Source: Gallionella sp. UBA4121
GTDB taxonomy: Bacteria; Pseudomonadota; Gammaproteobacteria; Burkholderiales; Gallionellaceae
Assembly (NCBI GenBank): GCA_002381565.1
Contig: DFWZ01000060.1
Coordinates: 13,956-77,955, forward strand
DNA length: 64,000 bases
Direction: 5' to 3'
Position numbers and translations under genes: made by a program. The notes under the pieces are model-generated. The model was given only the letters and a program-made list of their open reading frames with translations. It made no database searches and was not told the DNA's origin. Positions 52,832 to 63,081 of this stretch are shown here, piece after piece (within the stretch, counting starts at the first letter, position 1; every line of letters begins with the position of its first letter).

Positions 52832-53620
52832 ATGGGATTTCTGGCCAACAAACGAATTTTGATTACCGGCATGATCAGCACCCGCTCAATTGCTTACGGT
52901 GTGGCACAAGCCATGCATCGCGAAGGCGCCCAACTCGCCTTTACCTATCAGGGAGAACGGGTGCGTGAACGCGTACTGGGCCTGGCAAAACAGTTTGACA
53001 GCGACCTCATATTTCCCTGTGATGTCGCCTCTGATGACGACATCAACCAACTGTTTGTTGATCTGAAGCAGCACTGGGATGGCTTTGACGGTTTTGTGCA
53101 TGCGATTGCTTTTGCGCCGCGCGAAGCACTGGAAGGCGAATTCCTCGATGGCTTCAACCGCGAAGCCTTCCGCATCGCCCACGACATCAGTTCATACAGT
53201 TTTCCGGCCATGGCAAAGGCAGCACTGCCGATGATGGAAGGCCGCAACGCTGCCTTATTAACCCTGAGTTATCTCGGTGCGGTCCGCACCATGCCCCACT
53301 ACAACGTGATGGGCATGGCCAAAGCCAGCCTGGAAGCCAGTGTGCGCTATCTGGCGATGCAGCTGGGCGCAAAGGGAATACGCGCGAATGCCATATCTGC
53401 CGGCCCCATCCGCACCCTGGCTGCCGCCGGCATCGCCGATTTCGGCAAATTGCTGGGTTATAACGAAAAGCACGCCCCGCTCAAACGCAACGTCACTATC
53501 GAAGAAGTCGGCAATGCCGCCGCCTTCCTGTGCAGCGATCTGGCCAGCGGCATCACCGGCGAAATCACCTATGTGGATGGCGGTTTCAACACGACCTCCT
53601 TAGGCTCCACCGAAGCCTAG
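52832..53620 (+). CDS. fabI: Enoyl-ACP reductase (NADH)
   Basis: 262 aa from the ATG at 52832 (AAGGG upstream). SDR fold with the FabI set Tyr147, Tyr157 and Lys164 (YNVMGMAKASLE), matching E. coli Y146/Y156/K163. Last step of each fatty-acid elongation cycle. Single gene with its own promoter and terminator. Confidence 0.95.
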   Translation: MGFLANKRILITGMISTRSIAYGVAQAMHREGAQLAFTYQGERVRERVLGLAKQFDSDLIFPCDVASDDDINQLFVDLKQHWDGFDGFVHAIAFAPREALEGEFLDGFNREAFRIAHDISSYSFPAMAKAALPMMEGRNAALLTLSYLGAVRTMPHYNVMGMAKASLEASVRYLAMQLGAKGIRANAISAGPIRTLAAAGIADFGKLLGYNEKHAPLKRNVTIEEVGNAAAFLCSDLASGITGEITYVDGGFNTTSLGSTEA

Positions 53621-53650
53621 CCTGTCACTTTAAAATAACAGGCAATTCAA

Positions 53651-53676
53651 GCCCCGCTTTTAGCGGGGCTTTTTTA
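53651..53676 (+). terminator. Rho-independent terminator of fabI
   Basis: GCCCCGC-TTTTA-GCGGGGC followed by T6, 30 nt after the fabI stop. Confidence 0.92.
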
Positions 53677-53697
53677 TGTCGACACTTGCGAGGCAAC

Positions 53698-54363
53698 TCA
53701 CCCGGCCCGCCTCAATACCATCGTAAACAACGTACCGCCGCCAGCAACACTCTCAAGCTGCACAAAACCTGACCCATGAGCCTCGGCCACCACCTTGCAT
53801 AAGGCCAGCCCCAACCCTGTCGAAGAGGATTTTTCAGCGACTTTGCGCTGCATCAGCTCATCTTCCACGCCGACAACCACACCGTCATCAAACACTTTGA
53901 ACGCCAGCAAATTGTCCTCCTGCTCAAACCAGACATCGACCTTATGTTTGGCGTAGCGAACCGCATTGTTGAGTGCAGACTCCAGTGCCAGTTCGACCAG
54001 GTTTTCATCGAACCAGCCCATCCCGTCTGTAGCACCCCTCATTCTGTCGATATCCGCACGCACCGTAATCACGTGGCCATGATGGTTTTCCGCCACCATG
54101 GCCGACAGGCTGCTGCCAATCAGGTCTTCCAGAAACTCAGCCAAATCAACTTCCACCATCATCGGCGCCAGTCCTGTCTGATCACTTTTATAGAGCGTCA
54201 AAAAACTGATCAGTCTATTTTTCAGTTCGATGCAGCGGCGATATGCCCGCACCCCCTCGACGGGCACATCTTTGTGATGATTCAGTTGTTCAAGATCGAT
54301 TTCGAGCAGCGCCATCGCGTTTTTAATGTCGTGAATGACAAGCGCCGATAAAGCTTTTTGCAT
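53698..54363 (-). CDS. Short cytoplasmic sensor histidine kinase
   Basis: 221 aa, no sensor or membrane part. Phospho-acceptor region LVIHDIKNAMALLEIDLE (His in HDIKN) and an ATPase domain with LESALNNAVRYA, VFDDGVVV and SSTGLGLALCK. Its ATG directly follows the stop of the regulator gene (TAAATG), so they are a pair. Input must come from its partner or from another protein. Confidence 0.87.
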   Translation of the reverse strand: MQKALSALVIHDIKNAMALLEIDLEQLNHHKDVPVEGVRAYRRCIELKNRLISFLTLYKSDQTGLAPMMVEVDLAEFLEDLIGSSLSAMVAENHHGHVITVRADIDRMRGATDGMGWFDENLVELALESALNNAVRYAKHKVDVWFEQEDNLLAFKVFDDGVVVGVEDELMQRKVAEKSSSTGLGLALCKVVAEAHGSGFVQLESVAGGGTLFTMVLRRAG

Positions 54364-56016
54364 TTACTCGCTCACAATCTCATTAAAAAACCGGTAAAAA
54401 TTCATCACCTTCTGATTGTTGGGCAGCAACTTGTCCAGTGTCGAGAGATAGAACTTTGCCCGTTCCACAATCACCTGATCCAGCCCCCCGTGTTTTAACC
54501 ACAATAAATGCAGCTGTGCCGCCGCCATCAGGGCTTCAAGGTTTTCTCCGTGTATTTCAAGCGCATCGATCACTTTCTGATTCGCCTCTGAAAAATGCGC
54601 GGTGCGCATCAGCTTCGTGGCCTCATCGACCAGCTCTAAAATACGCCTTCTGCCACCATCGATCACATCCTCTATCCTGTCGCCATACCCTGTGTCCATC
54701 ATGGATTTTTTGACATGGCGGGCAACCCGCTTCTCGTCTGCCCCGCTTGATTGGATAGCCTGCGTCAACAACTTCAAACCAAACACCATATCTCCGGTTT
54801 TAAGCACCGCTTTCCCCAACGAGGTCATCGCCGAACTGTCCGTCCGGTTAGCCAGCATGGATGCCGCTCTTTCCACCAGCTTTCGGGCATGATCAATATC
54901 GCCGAAATCAAAATAGGCTTGTGCAAGTATTGCATCCTTCGCCACCCCAAAAAACCCGACATCCCCATGTTTCCTGGCATTTTTCTCGAGTGTTTCAATC
55001 GCCGACTTAGGTTCGCCCATATCCACTTGTATTTGCGCGAGAGACAGGTAATCATCCGCTCGCTCCACAATGGATCCACTCGACAACCGGATCGCCGCCT
55101 GGGCATTCGACTGCGCCACATCGAACCTGCCAAGCAAAAAAGCGGCTTCCGACACCGAACGAAATCGTTTTGCACTCGGCAGGATTCCCGACGAACGGTT
55201 CAACAGTTCGAATGCACCTTCATCATCGCCTGATTCTTGCCGGATGCTTGCCAGCAATTCATATGCTGCAACATAGCTGTTATTTTTTGTGAGCAGTTCG
55301 CTGGCGATTTCCTCCGCCTGCGTAAAATTTCCGAGCGCAAAATGGGTACGGGCTTGCCCCATCATGACCCACGGCACATCGCCCCGAATTGAAGCCGCCT
55401 GATCATAGGTTTCGAGCACACCGGCATAATTATTCAGGATCAACTGAGCCTCTGACTTGCGCCGTAGCACATCCATTCTGCGGCGATCATCCGGCGCCAC
55501 AGCCAGCAACTTATCGCACTCATCGATCGCCACATCAAACTGCTTGTCGTTTATTGCCTTCAATGCCGGCATCAAGAATGCGCGCCGGTCGATCAGGCGT
55601 TCAAGCCGGGAGCGCAGCTTAGTTTCCGAACAGGGTTTTAAAAGATAATCATCCGGAATGAATTCCACTGCGCTTGCAACAAATCTGTACTCAGCCTCAG
55701 CTGTCAGCATCACGAAAATAGAGGTTGCGCTCAATATATTTTCATTGCGGAGATATTCAAGGAAATGCTGACCTGTACTGGAATTGTTCAGATTGTAATC
55801 GCAGATGATCAAATCATAAGCCGTCTTCCTGATCTGCTCCAGCCCCTCACTCGCATTGCTTGCCACACCGACCTTGTTCATGCCCAGTGTGTGTAACTGA
55901 GAGCGGACCGCATGGCGCATCGCACTGATATCGTCGATCACCAGCGCAGATAATCTGCCAAAATCAATGTATTCGTTTTCAATGGGCGCTTTTTGCCCAC
56001 GAGTGAGCGCATTCAT
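54364..56016 (-). CDS. REC-TPR response regulator
   Basis: 550 aa from the ATG at 56016 (a longer start at 56085 is possible). REC domain about residues 20-145 (LVIDDISAM; phospho-acceptor in LIICDYNLNN; Lys in YLLKPCSE), then about 350 residues of TPR-like helical repeats. No DNA-binding domain, so output is by protein contact. Similar REC-TPR proteins occur with small kinases in proteobacteria; function unknown. Confidence 0.85.
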   Translation of the reverse strand: MNALTRGQKAPIENEYIDFGRLSALVIDDISAMRHAVRSQLHTLGMNKVGVASNASEGLEQIRKTAYDLIICDYNLNNSSTGQHFLEYLRNENILSATSIFVMLTAEAEYRFVASAVEFIPDDYLLKPCSETKLRSRLERLIDRRAFLMPALKAINDKQFDVAIDECDKLLAVAPDDRRRMDVLRRKSEAQLILNNYAGVLETYDQAASIRGDVPWVMMGQARTHFALGNFTQAEEIASELLTKNNSYVAAYELLASIRQESGDDEGAFELLNRSSGILPSAKRFRSVSEAAFLLGRFDVAQSNAQAAIRLSSGSIVERADDYLSLAQIQVDMGEPKSAIETLEKNARKHGDVGFFGVAKDAILAQAYFDFGDIDHARKLVERAASMLANRTDSSAMTSLGKAVLKTGDMVFGLKLLTQAIQSSGADEKRVARHVKKSMMDTGYGDRIEDVIDGGRRRILELVDEATKLMRTAHFSEANQKVIDALEIHGENLEALMAAAQLHLLWLKHGGLDQVIVERAKFYLSTLDKLLPNNQKVMNFYRFFNEIVSE

Positions 56017-56156
56017 GCCTTTTGCAGGTTTATTACTCAAGTTGCCCCCGATATCGTTGGCGTCGCGTACGCGTCCAAATCGCACGGCTGCGACATTATC
56101 CTGATCCTGTTTATTGACAAGGTTATCACGGCTGCCCTAAAAATGCCCGCGTCTGA

Positions 56157-56777
56157 TCAGGCAATGGAACATCCAGGGAGCTGTTCCCGAACCGGTCTGA
56201 AGCTCCTGCGATGCACATCACTGACCCCGTATTCGCGCAGGGCGGCCAGATGTGCTGCGGTAGGATAGCCTTTATGGATGGCAAAGCCGTATTGCGGGTA
56301 TTGTTCGTGCAGTTGCAGCATCAGTGCATCGCGGTCTGTTTTTGCCAGTATTGACGCGGCGGCAATCGCCGCGACCTTGCTGTCGCCTTTGACGATGGCT
56401 TCACTGCGAATGCCGGTCTGAGGGCAATAAAGGCCATCCACCAGCACCAGTTGCGGCTGGATCGCCAGGGCCAGCACCGCGCGCTTCATCGCCAGCAGCG
56501 TGGCTTGCAGGATATTGAGTCGATCTATCTCTTCCACGGAAGCATAAGCCACGGCCCAGGCCAGCGCGCGTTCCCGGATCAGCGGGGCCAGTTTTTCGCG
56601 TTGCCGTTCGGTGAGCTTTTTGGAGTCATTCAGACCGGGAACCGGGTTGGCCTCGTCGAGTATCACGGCAGCCGCACTCACCGGCCCCGCCAGCGGGCCG
56701 CGCCCGGCCTCGTCCACGCCGCAGATGAGAATGGTTGAATGCCCCGATTCCATCTCGTTCAAACTGAAAAGTGGCAT
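56157..56777 (-). CDS. rnhB: Ribonuclease HII
   Basis: 206 aa, with the RNase HII motif GVDEAGRGPLAGP and LNDSKKL, plus SILAKTDRD. Removes ribonucleotides from DNA and RNA primers. Starts on the last base of the lpxB stop. Confidence 0.95.
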   Translation of the reverse strand: MPLFSLNEMESGHSTILICGVDEAGRGPLAGPVSAAAVILDEANPVPGLNDSKKLTERQREKLAPLIRERALAWAVAYASVEEIDRLNILQATLLAMKRAVLALAIQPQLVLVDGLYCPQTGIRSEAIVKGDSKVAAIAAASILAKTDRDALMLQLHEQYPQYGFAIHKGYPTAAHLAALREYGVSDVHRRSFRPVREQLPGCSIA

Positions 56778-57931
56778 TATGCAGCCGGCAGATACGAAAG
56801 AACCACCGCTGCCGCCTTCTCGGCGGTGTTCTGCCGCAACGTTTGATGCAGCGCGGTGAAGGTTTGCTCGAGCTGCGTCACCGCATCCTGATCATGCAAC
56901 AAATTGAGCAGTGCCTGGGCGAGGTTTTCCGGAATCGCATCGGTTTGCATCAGTTCAGGCACGACAAAGCGTTCACACAGAATGTTGGGCAGCCCAAAAT
57001 AGGGCAAATAGCTTTTGCGCTTCATCATCCACCAGGTCAGCGCGTTCAGGCGATAGGTGATGACCATCGGCCGTTTGAGCAGCGCACATTCCAGCGTCGC
57101 CGTGCCGGAGGCGACCAGCACTGCATCTGCTGCCGTCATCGCATCCTGTGCATGGCCAAACAACAGGGAAAACGGCAAGTCCTCCGCTGTGCAATCATAA
57201 ATTGCCTGTTCGAAAATCATCCGCGTTTCACGACTCGCCAGCGGCACCAGGAAACGCGCCTCGGGCAAGTGTTGCAGGATCAGTTTGGCCGTTTCGACAT
57301 AGAGGCGCGCGAGTTGCCTGACCTCAGACTGCCGGCTGCCTGGCAAAAATGCAAACACCTTCACGGTCAGCGGAATGCGCATCGTCTCGCGCATCCGATC
57401 CCGGCTGGGTCTCTCCGGCAACATGTCGGCAAGCGGGTGCCCGACATAATCCACCGGCACGCCAGCAGCCTTGTAGAGCTTAGGCTCATGCGGGAACAGC
57501 GCCAGCATGTGCGTTACCGCACGCTTGATCTTGTTGATGCGCTCACCGCGCCACGCCCATATCGACGGACTGACGTAATGGATGGTGGGGATGCCGTGCC
57601 GCTTGAGGCTGAGCTCCAGATCAAGATTGAAGTCGGGCGCGTCCACCGCAATAAACAAGGCCGGACGGTTGGCCAGAAAGTGCGCGCGCAGTTTGCGACG
57701 TATTCCTGTGATTTCACGATAATGACGCAGCACTTCAACGTAGCCGAACACGGCCAGCTTTTCCATCGGGAATAACACCTGCATGCCGACGGCTTGCATC
57801 CGGGGACCGCCGATGCCGACAAACTCCACGTCCGGGCGGGCAAGCTTCAGTGCTGCCATCAGGTGACTGGCGAGCAAATCACCCGACGCTTCACCCGCGA
57901 CAATGCCTATTACAATTTTTTGCTGAACCAT
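56777..57931 (-). CDS. lpxB: Lipid-A-disaccharide synthase
   Basis: 384 aa. GT19 family start (GIVAGEASGDLLASHLM) and DAPDFNLDLE, HYVSPSIWAWRGERI are typical. Joins UDP-diacylglucosamine and lipid X. 11 nt after lpxA. Confidence 0.96.
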   Translation of the reverse strand: MVQQKIVIGIVAGEASGDLLASHLMAALKLARPDVEFVGIGGPRMQAVGMQVLFPMEKLAVFGYVEVLRHYREITGIRRKLRAHFLANRPALFIAVDAPDFNLDLELSLKRHGIPTIHYVSPSIWAWRGERINKIKRAVTHMLALFPHEPKLYKAAGVPVDYVGHPLADMLPERPSRDRMRETMRIPLTVKVFAFLPGSRQSEVRQLARLYVETAKLILQHLPEARFLVPLASRETRMIFEQAIYDCTAEDLPFSLLFGHAQDAMTAADAVLVASGTATLECALLKRPMVITYRLNALTWWMMKRKSYLPYFGLPNILCERFVVPELMQTDAIPENLAQALLNLLHDQDAVTQLEQTFTALHQTLRQNTAEKAAAVVLSYLPAA

Positions 57932-57942
57932 GAACGAACCTG

Positions 57943-58713
57943 TTAGCGAACGATGCCGCGTTCTGAGCTAGCCAGAAAATCAGCCAATGGTTGTAGCTCG
58001 GCATGCTCCACAAGCTGTTGAGCTATGGCAGCCCTGGCGTCTGCCAGGCCCAAGCCCGATTTATACAAGGTCTTGTAAGCACGCTTGATTGCCATGATGG
58101 ACGCACTGGAATATCCGCGTCGCTTCAGCCCTTCGGAGTTAATGCCATGCGGCGCGCTGGGATTGCCGGAAACCAGCATGTAAGGCGGCACATCCTGCAA
58201 CAGGATCGTGCCCATGCCGGTGATGATGTGCGCACCGATACGGACGAACTGATGCACCACCGTAAAGCCGCCCAGAATCGCGTAATCGCCAACCTCGACA
58301 TGTCCTGCCAGCTGCGCATTGTTGGCAAAAATGGTGTGATTGCCGACCTGGCAGTCATGCGCCAGATGCACATAAGCCATGATCCAGTTGTGGCTGCCCA
58401 GGCGCGTCACGCCGACATCCTGAGCAGTACCCAGATTGAAGGTGCAGAATTCGCGGATGGTGTTGTAGTCGCCGATTTCCAGCCTGGTCGGTTCATTCGC
58501 ATATTTCTTGTCCTGCGGTATTTCACCCAGCGAGCAAAACTGAAAAATGCGATTGTGAGCGCCGATGCGCGTATGGCCGTTGATGACCACATGGGGGCCT
58601 ACCACCGTCCCCGGACCTATCTCGACATGCTCGCCGATGATCGAATACGCGCCCACCTCAACATCGGCGGCTAACTTCGCATTCGGGTGTATGAGTGCGG
58701 TCGCGTGTATCAT
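57943..58713 (-). CDS. lpxA: UDP-GlcNAc acyltransferase
   Basis: 256 aa left-handed beta-helix with hexapeptide repeats (IHPNAKLAADVEVGAYSIIG) and the active-site region YVHLAHDCQVGNHTIF. First step of lipid A synthesis. Overlaps fabZ by 1 nt. Confidence 0.96.
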   Translation of the reverse strand: MIHATALIHPNAKLAADVEVGAYSIIGEHVEIGPGTVVGPHVVINGHTRIGAHNRIFQFCSLGEIPQDKKYANEPTRLEIGDYNTIREFCTFNLGTAQDVGVTRLGSHNWIMAYVHLAHDCQVGNHTIFANNAQLAGHVEVGDYAILGGFTVVHQFVRIGAHIITGMGTILLQDVPPYMLVSGNPSAPHGINSEGLKRRGYSSASIMAIKRAYKTLYKSGLGLADARAAIAQQLVEHAELQPLADFLASSERGIVR

Positions 58714-59183
58714 CAGGCCACCGATTTAACCGTACACATCAGCTCGGCTTCCGCCACCAGCTGATCATCCACCTCAACAACGGCCTTGAATTTGTACACG
58801 CCACGCATGCTGCGCGTGAGCTCCACCTTGATGATCAGCTGGTCGCCGGGTGTCACAGGGCGCTTAAAACGTGCGCCATCGATACCCGCAAAATAATACA
58901 CCGACTTTTCATCCGGCTTGCGCTCCAGAGTCTGGAATGACAGCAGCGCGGCCGCCTGCGCCATTGCCTCGATGATCAGCACACCGGGCATCACGGGATG
59001 ATGCGGATAGTGCCCCGGAAAGAAGGGTTCGTTGATGGTCACGTTTTTCAGCGCGACGATGCGCTTGCCCGGATCGATCGACAATACCCTGTCCACCAGC
59101 AAAAACGGGTAACGGTGCGGCAGACTTTCAAGGATTGCGTGGATGTCCATGGTGATCCCGGACGTTTCGGATTGCGTACTCAT
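58713..59183 (-). CDS. fabZ: 3-hydroxyacyl-ACP dehydratase
   Basis: 156 aa hot-dog fold with HYPHHPVMPGVLIIEAMAQ (catalytic His and Glu). Dehydrates 3-hydroxyacyl-ACP and competes with LpxA/LpxD for the same substrate, which explains its place in this operon. Confidence 0.96.
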   Translation of the reverse strand: MSTQSETSGITMDIHAILESLPHRYPFLLVDRVLSIDPGKRIVALKNVTINEPFFPGHYPHHPVMPGVLIIEAMAQAAALLSFQTLERKPDEKSVYYFAGIDGARFKRPVTPGDQLIIKVELTRSMRGVYKFKAVVEVDDQLVAEAELMCTVKSVA

Positions 59184-60223
59184 CAGCTGTTACCTTTCAA
59201 CGATTCCTGTTTTAACAATTTCTGCTCCAGTATTTTGATGCGTTTCGCCATCTCATCAAGATGGCGCAGATGCACCGCATTTTTGCGCCAGTCCTCCGTC
59301 TTGCCAAACGGGAAAATGGCCGCATACGAACCTGCCTCGGATATGGATTTGCCAATCAGGGTAAATGAAGCAATCACCACGTTATCTGTGATTTTCAAAT
59401 GCCCCAGGATTCCGGCACTGCCGCCGATCTGGCAGTATTTCCCGATAGTCGTGCTGCCTGCGATCCCGACACATCCGGCAATCGCTGTATGAGCGCCAAC
59501 CCGTACGTTGTGTGCGATCTGAATCTGGTTGTCCAGCTTCACGCCTTCTTCGATCACCGTATCGTCCAGCGCACCCCGATCAATGGTGGTATTCGCACCG
59601 ATCTCCACATCATTGCCGATCACGACGCGACCGATCTGCGGAATCTTGATCCAGCGCCCCTCATCCATCGCAATGCCGAAGCCATCGGCACCAATCACCA
59701 CGCCGGAGTGTGCGATCAGATTATCGCCAATCACACAATCATGATAAATCACCACGCGCGGATACAAACGCACATGACGTCCGACAACTACGTTGTCACC
59801 GATGAAACTGCCCTCGCCGATGACCGAATGCGCGCCGACGATGGCGCCCGCACCCACCACCGCCATGGCGGCGACACTGGCAGTCGGATCAATCAGCGCC
59901 CCCGCCCCGATGACTGCGCTGGGATGCACTCCCGGCACAATGGCAGGGAGTGGATTGAGCAGTGCTGACACCTTGGCGAAATAAGCGTAAGGATTGGCTG
60001 AGATGATGCGCGGCAACGCTGTCGCTTGTGCATCGGCCTCACCCAGTATCAGGGCCCCGGCCTTTGTGTCGGCCAGCTGGGCGCGGTAACGGCTGTTGGT
60101 CAGAAAACTGATCTGGCTGGAATCAGCCAACTCCAGCGTTGCGACCTGAGTAATTTCAAGCTGTGCATCACCCAATACGCGCCCGCCAAAACGCGCCACA
60201 ATCTCAGCCAAGGTATAAGCCAT
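59183..60223 (-). CDS. lpxD: UDP-3-O-acylglucosamine N-acyltransferase
   Basis: 346 aa. N-terminal uridine-binding domain then hexapeptide beta-helix (VIYHDCVIGDNLIAHSGVVI, with catalytic His) and a C-terminal helix. Third step of lipid A synthesis. Overlaps fabZ by 1 nt. Confidence 0.96.
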   Translation of the reverse strand: MAYTLAEIVARFGGRVLGDAQLEITQVATLELADSSQISFLTNSRYRAQLADTKAGALILGEADAQATALPRIISANPYAYFAKVSALLNPLPAIVPGVHPSAVIGAGALIDPTASVAAMAVVGAGAIVGAHSVIGEGSFIGDNVVVGRHVRLYPRVVIYHDCVIGDNLIAHSGVVIGADGFGIAMDEGRWIKIPQIGRVVIGNDVEIGANTTIDRGALDDTVIEEGVKLDNQIQIAHNVRVGAHTAIAGCVGIAGSTTIGKYCQIGGSAGILGHLKITDNVVIASFTLIGKSISEAGSYAAIFPFGKTEDWRKNAVHLRHLDEMAKRIKILEQKLLKQESLKGNS

Positions 60224-60232
60224 GCCAGTGCG

Positions 60233-60739
60233 CTACTTGCTGTCTGCTTTGTCGGAAGCGAGATTCTTGATCACCTTGTCGGTGATATCAATCTTGGGAT
60301 TGCGATAGACAGCTTCCTGCAAAATCAGATCATACTTGTCGGACTCGGCAATGGCCTGAATGGCCTTGTTGGCGCGTTCGAGCACCACCGCCAGTTCCTC
60401 GTTCTTGCGCAGGCTCAAATCTTCCCGGAACTCGCGTTGCATGCGTTGCAGATTGACGTTCAACGCATTCAACTCACGCTCCTTGCTGCGGCGATCGACT
60501 TCACTCAGCGAGGCCGCATCCTTATCCAGCAGCAGCTGCAAGTCTTTGGCCTGCTTCATGTTTTTCTTGATTTCCTGATCCCGCCCGGAAAACTCTTTTT
60601 CAATCTTCTTCTCGGCTTTGATCGCAGGAACCGACTCGCGCAATACCCGTTCGGTATCCACTACGCCCACTTTAAAATCCCCGGCCAATGCCGAACCCGC
60701 ACATAACAAGGCAGCCAACAGAACAATTTTCGTTTTCAT
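60233..60739 (-). CDS. skp: Skp/OmpH-family periplasmic chaperone
   Basis: 168 aa from the ATG at 60739 (GAGGTGAG upstream). Signal peptide (MKTKIVLLAALLCAGSALA) and a long charged coiled coil (about residues 40-120). Escorts outer-membrane proteins to BamA, encoded just upstream. Confidence 0.93.
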   Translation of the reverse strand: MKTKIVLLAALLCAGSALAGDFKVGVVDTERVLRESVPAIKAEKKIEKEFSGRDQEIKKNMKQAKDLQLLLDKDAASLSEVDRRSKERELNALNVNLQRMQREFREDLSLRKNEELAVVLERANKAIQAIAESDKYDLILQEAVYRNPKIDITDKVIKNLASDKADSK

Positions 60740-60801
60740 CACTCTCACCTCATTTATCATAGCCACTTCGCTGATGCCCAGACCCGCTGCAACATCATGC
60801 C

Positions 60802-63075
60802 TTAGAACATCGAACCCATGGTGAACTGGAACGCTTGCAGATAATCTCCTGGCTGACTGTTCAGCGGTTTGCCAAGACTGATCTTCAATGGTCCCATCGG
60901 AGATATCCAGGTCACCGCAACACCCGTTGAATAGCGCAACCCTGCGGTGCCGGCAAAAAAGCCGGGGCCATAGACGGCGCCTGAATCCAGAAACGCACTC
61001 AAGCGCACCGACTTATCCTTGATGCCGGGCATGGGTGTCATCAATTCCATGCTGGCAACCACGCGACGCGTACCGCCAACGGGCAAATCGGTCGAATCGC
61101 GAGGCCCCAGCGAGTTGATTTGATAACCCCGCACCGAACCTACACCACCCGCATAAAAGTTCTTGAAGAAGGGCATGTCCTTGCCGCCATAGCCGCCACC
61201 GATACCGACCTGTGCATTGGTCATTAAAGTCCAGTTGCTGCTCACAGGGTAAAACCACTGGTTGTCGTAGTTAAGCTTGTAGTAACGCATATCCAGAACC
61301 GGCATGGCGACTTCAGTATAAGCGTGCTGCACCATACCTTCGGTGGTGTATATCGCACTGTCGCGAGTGTCGCTCCCCCAACCCACGGTGCTCAACACCG
61401 TAGAGTTCGTACTACCGAAAGTGTTCACGTAATTTACGTAACTGACCGGACTCAAATAGGTCAGACCGATATTCGTCTGTTCAACCGAGGCGCCAAAGCT
61501 GATACTCTGATCTTCGCTGATCGGCACCCCGAAACGCACGCCGGTACCCAAGGTAGAAGACGTATAAGGACTCAGCGCGATCATCGTAGTATTCGTGCTG
61601 TTCTTGTAAATATCAAACCCGCGGCTGACACCCTCGTCAGTGTAATAAGGGTTGGTATAAGAAACCGAAATATTCTGGTTGATTTGACTGGTATTGAGCT
61701 GCGTGGACAGGATATTACCGCTGCCAAACAGATTGGCCTGCGAGATCCCTCCGGAAAACACCAGTCCCTCGCCGCTGTTGATACCGGCGCCGATGGTAAA
61801 ACTCCCTGTGGATTTCTCTTTCACCGCAACATTGACGTCCATCTGGTCAGCAGCCCCCTGCACTGCAGGGGTTTCAACATTGACCTCGTCGAAATAGTTC
61901 AATCGATCCGTGCGCTGCTTGGATTTTTTGATTTTTTTCACATCAAACCATGAACTCTCGACCTGGCGGAATTCACGGCGTATCACCTCATCGCGCGTCT
62001 TGGTGTTCCCCGTGATATTGATACGGTGGATGTAGACGCGCTGCCCCGGATCAACCACAAAATTGAAAGCCACTTCATGTTTTTCCTTGTCCACATCAGG
62101 AACCGCATTGACATTGGCAAAGGCATAACCATCGGCTGCCAGCCGCTCGCCCACCATCTTGCTGGTTTCTGTCAAATTCTTGCGCGAAAAAGTATCATTC
62201 GGCTTGATCTGGATGAGCTTGTCCATCTCGGCCGTGGGAATCAACGTATTGCCGGAGACGGCCACTTTTGAAACCTTGTACTTGTCGCCTTCAGTCTCAT
62301 TGATCGTGATATAGATATCCTTCTTGTCCGGCGAAATGGAAATCTGCGTGGAAGTAATATTGAACTCCAGATAGCCGTTGTCCATATAAAACGAGCGCAA
62401 AGATTCCAGGTCAGCAGATAGTTTTTGCTTGGAATACTGGTCGTTTTTGCTAATCCAGCTCAGCCAGTCCGGGGTGCTGAGTTTCATCAAATCAAGCAAA
62501 TCGGCTTCAGGATAGGCTTTATTGCCGATGATATTGATCTGTTTAATTTTGGAAACTTCGCCTTCCACGACATCGAACACGATGCTGACGCGATTACGCG
62601 CCAGTTCGGTCACTTTGGTCGTTATCGTCACACCATACTTGCCGCGCGCCACATACTGGCGCTTCAACTCCTGCGTGGCCTTTTCCAGCGCGCCTTTATC
62701 GAAGATGCGCGCTTCAGCAAGACCCGCATATTTCATGTTGTCTTTGAGCTGGTCTTTGGGAAAGTCCTTGACGCCATTGACCACAATACTGGCAATTGAG
62801 GGGCGCTCACGCACCAGCACCACCAAAACCCCCTGTTCGACTTCGAGTCGAACATCCTTGAAAAATCCCGTGCCGTACAAGGCATGGATAGCAGCATCAG
62901 CCTGCTCGTCGTTCATCGTATCGCCCACTTTGATCGGCAAGTAGCTGAACACCGTGCCTGCTTCAGTACGTTGTATGCCTTCAACACGTATATCCTTGAC
63001 GGTGAACGGTGTGATCGCCGACGCCTGCGACATGAATAACAGCGAAAGAATTCCTGCAAGTTTTGTTTTGTTCAT
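60802..63075 (-). CDS. bamA: BamA, outer-membrane protein assembly factor
   Basis: 757 aa with a signal peptide, five POTRA domains (about 22-420) and a 16-strand barrel that keeps the conserved GVGSVRGYQ motif and ends GSMF (terminal Phe). Inserts beta-barrel proteins into the outer membrane, likely including the two FadL proteins in this window. Confidence 0.96.
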   Translation of the reverse strand: MNKTKLAGILSLLFMSQASAITPFTVKDIRVEGIQRTEAGTVFSYLPIKVGDTMNDEQADAAIHALYGTGFFKDVRLEVEQGVLVVLVRERPSIASIVVNGVKDFPKDQLKDNMKYAGLAEARIFDKGALEKATQELKRQYVARGKYGVTITTKVTELARNRVSIVFDVVEGEVSKIKQINIIGNKAYPEADLLDLMKLSTPDWLSWISKNDQYSKQKLSADLESLRSFYMDNGYLEFNITSTQISISPDKKDIYITINETEGDKYKVSKVAVSGNTLIPTAEMDKLIQIKPNDTFSRKNLTETSKMVGERLAADGYAFANVNAVPDVDKEKHEVAFNFVVDPGQRVYIHRINITGNTKTRDEVIRREFRQVESSWFDVKKIKKSKQRTDRLNYFDEVNVETPAVQGAADQMDVNVAVKEKSTGSFTIGAGINSGEGLVFSGGISQANLFGSGNILSTQLNTSQINQNISVSYTNPYYTDEGVSRGFDIYKNSTNTTMIALSPYTSSTLGTGVRFGVPISEDQSISFGASVEQTNIGLTYLSPVSYVNYVNTFGSTNSTVLSTVGWGSDTRDSAIYTTEGMVQHAYTEVAMPVLDMRYYKLNYDNQWFYPVSSNWTLMTNAQVGIGGGYGGKDMPFFKNFYAGGVGSVRGYQINSLGPRDSTDLPVGGTRRVVASMELMTPMPGIKDKSVRLSAFLDSGAVYGPGFFAGTAGLRYSTGVAVTWISPMGPLKISLGKPLNSQPGDYLQAFQFTMGSMF

Positions 63076-63081
63076 TTATTA

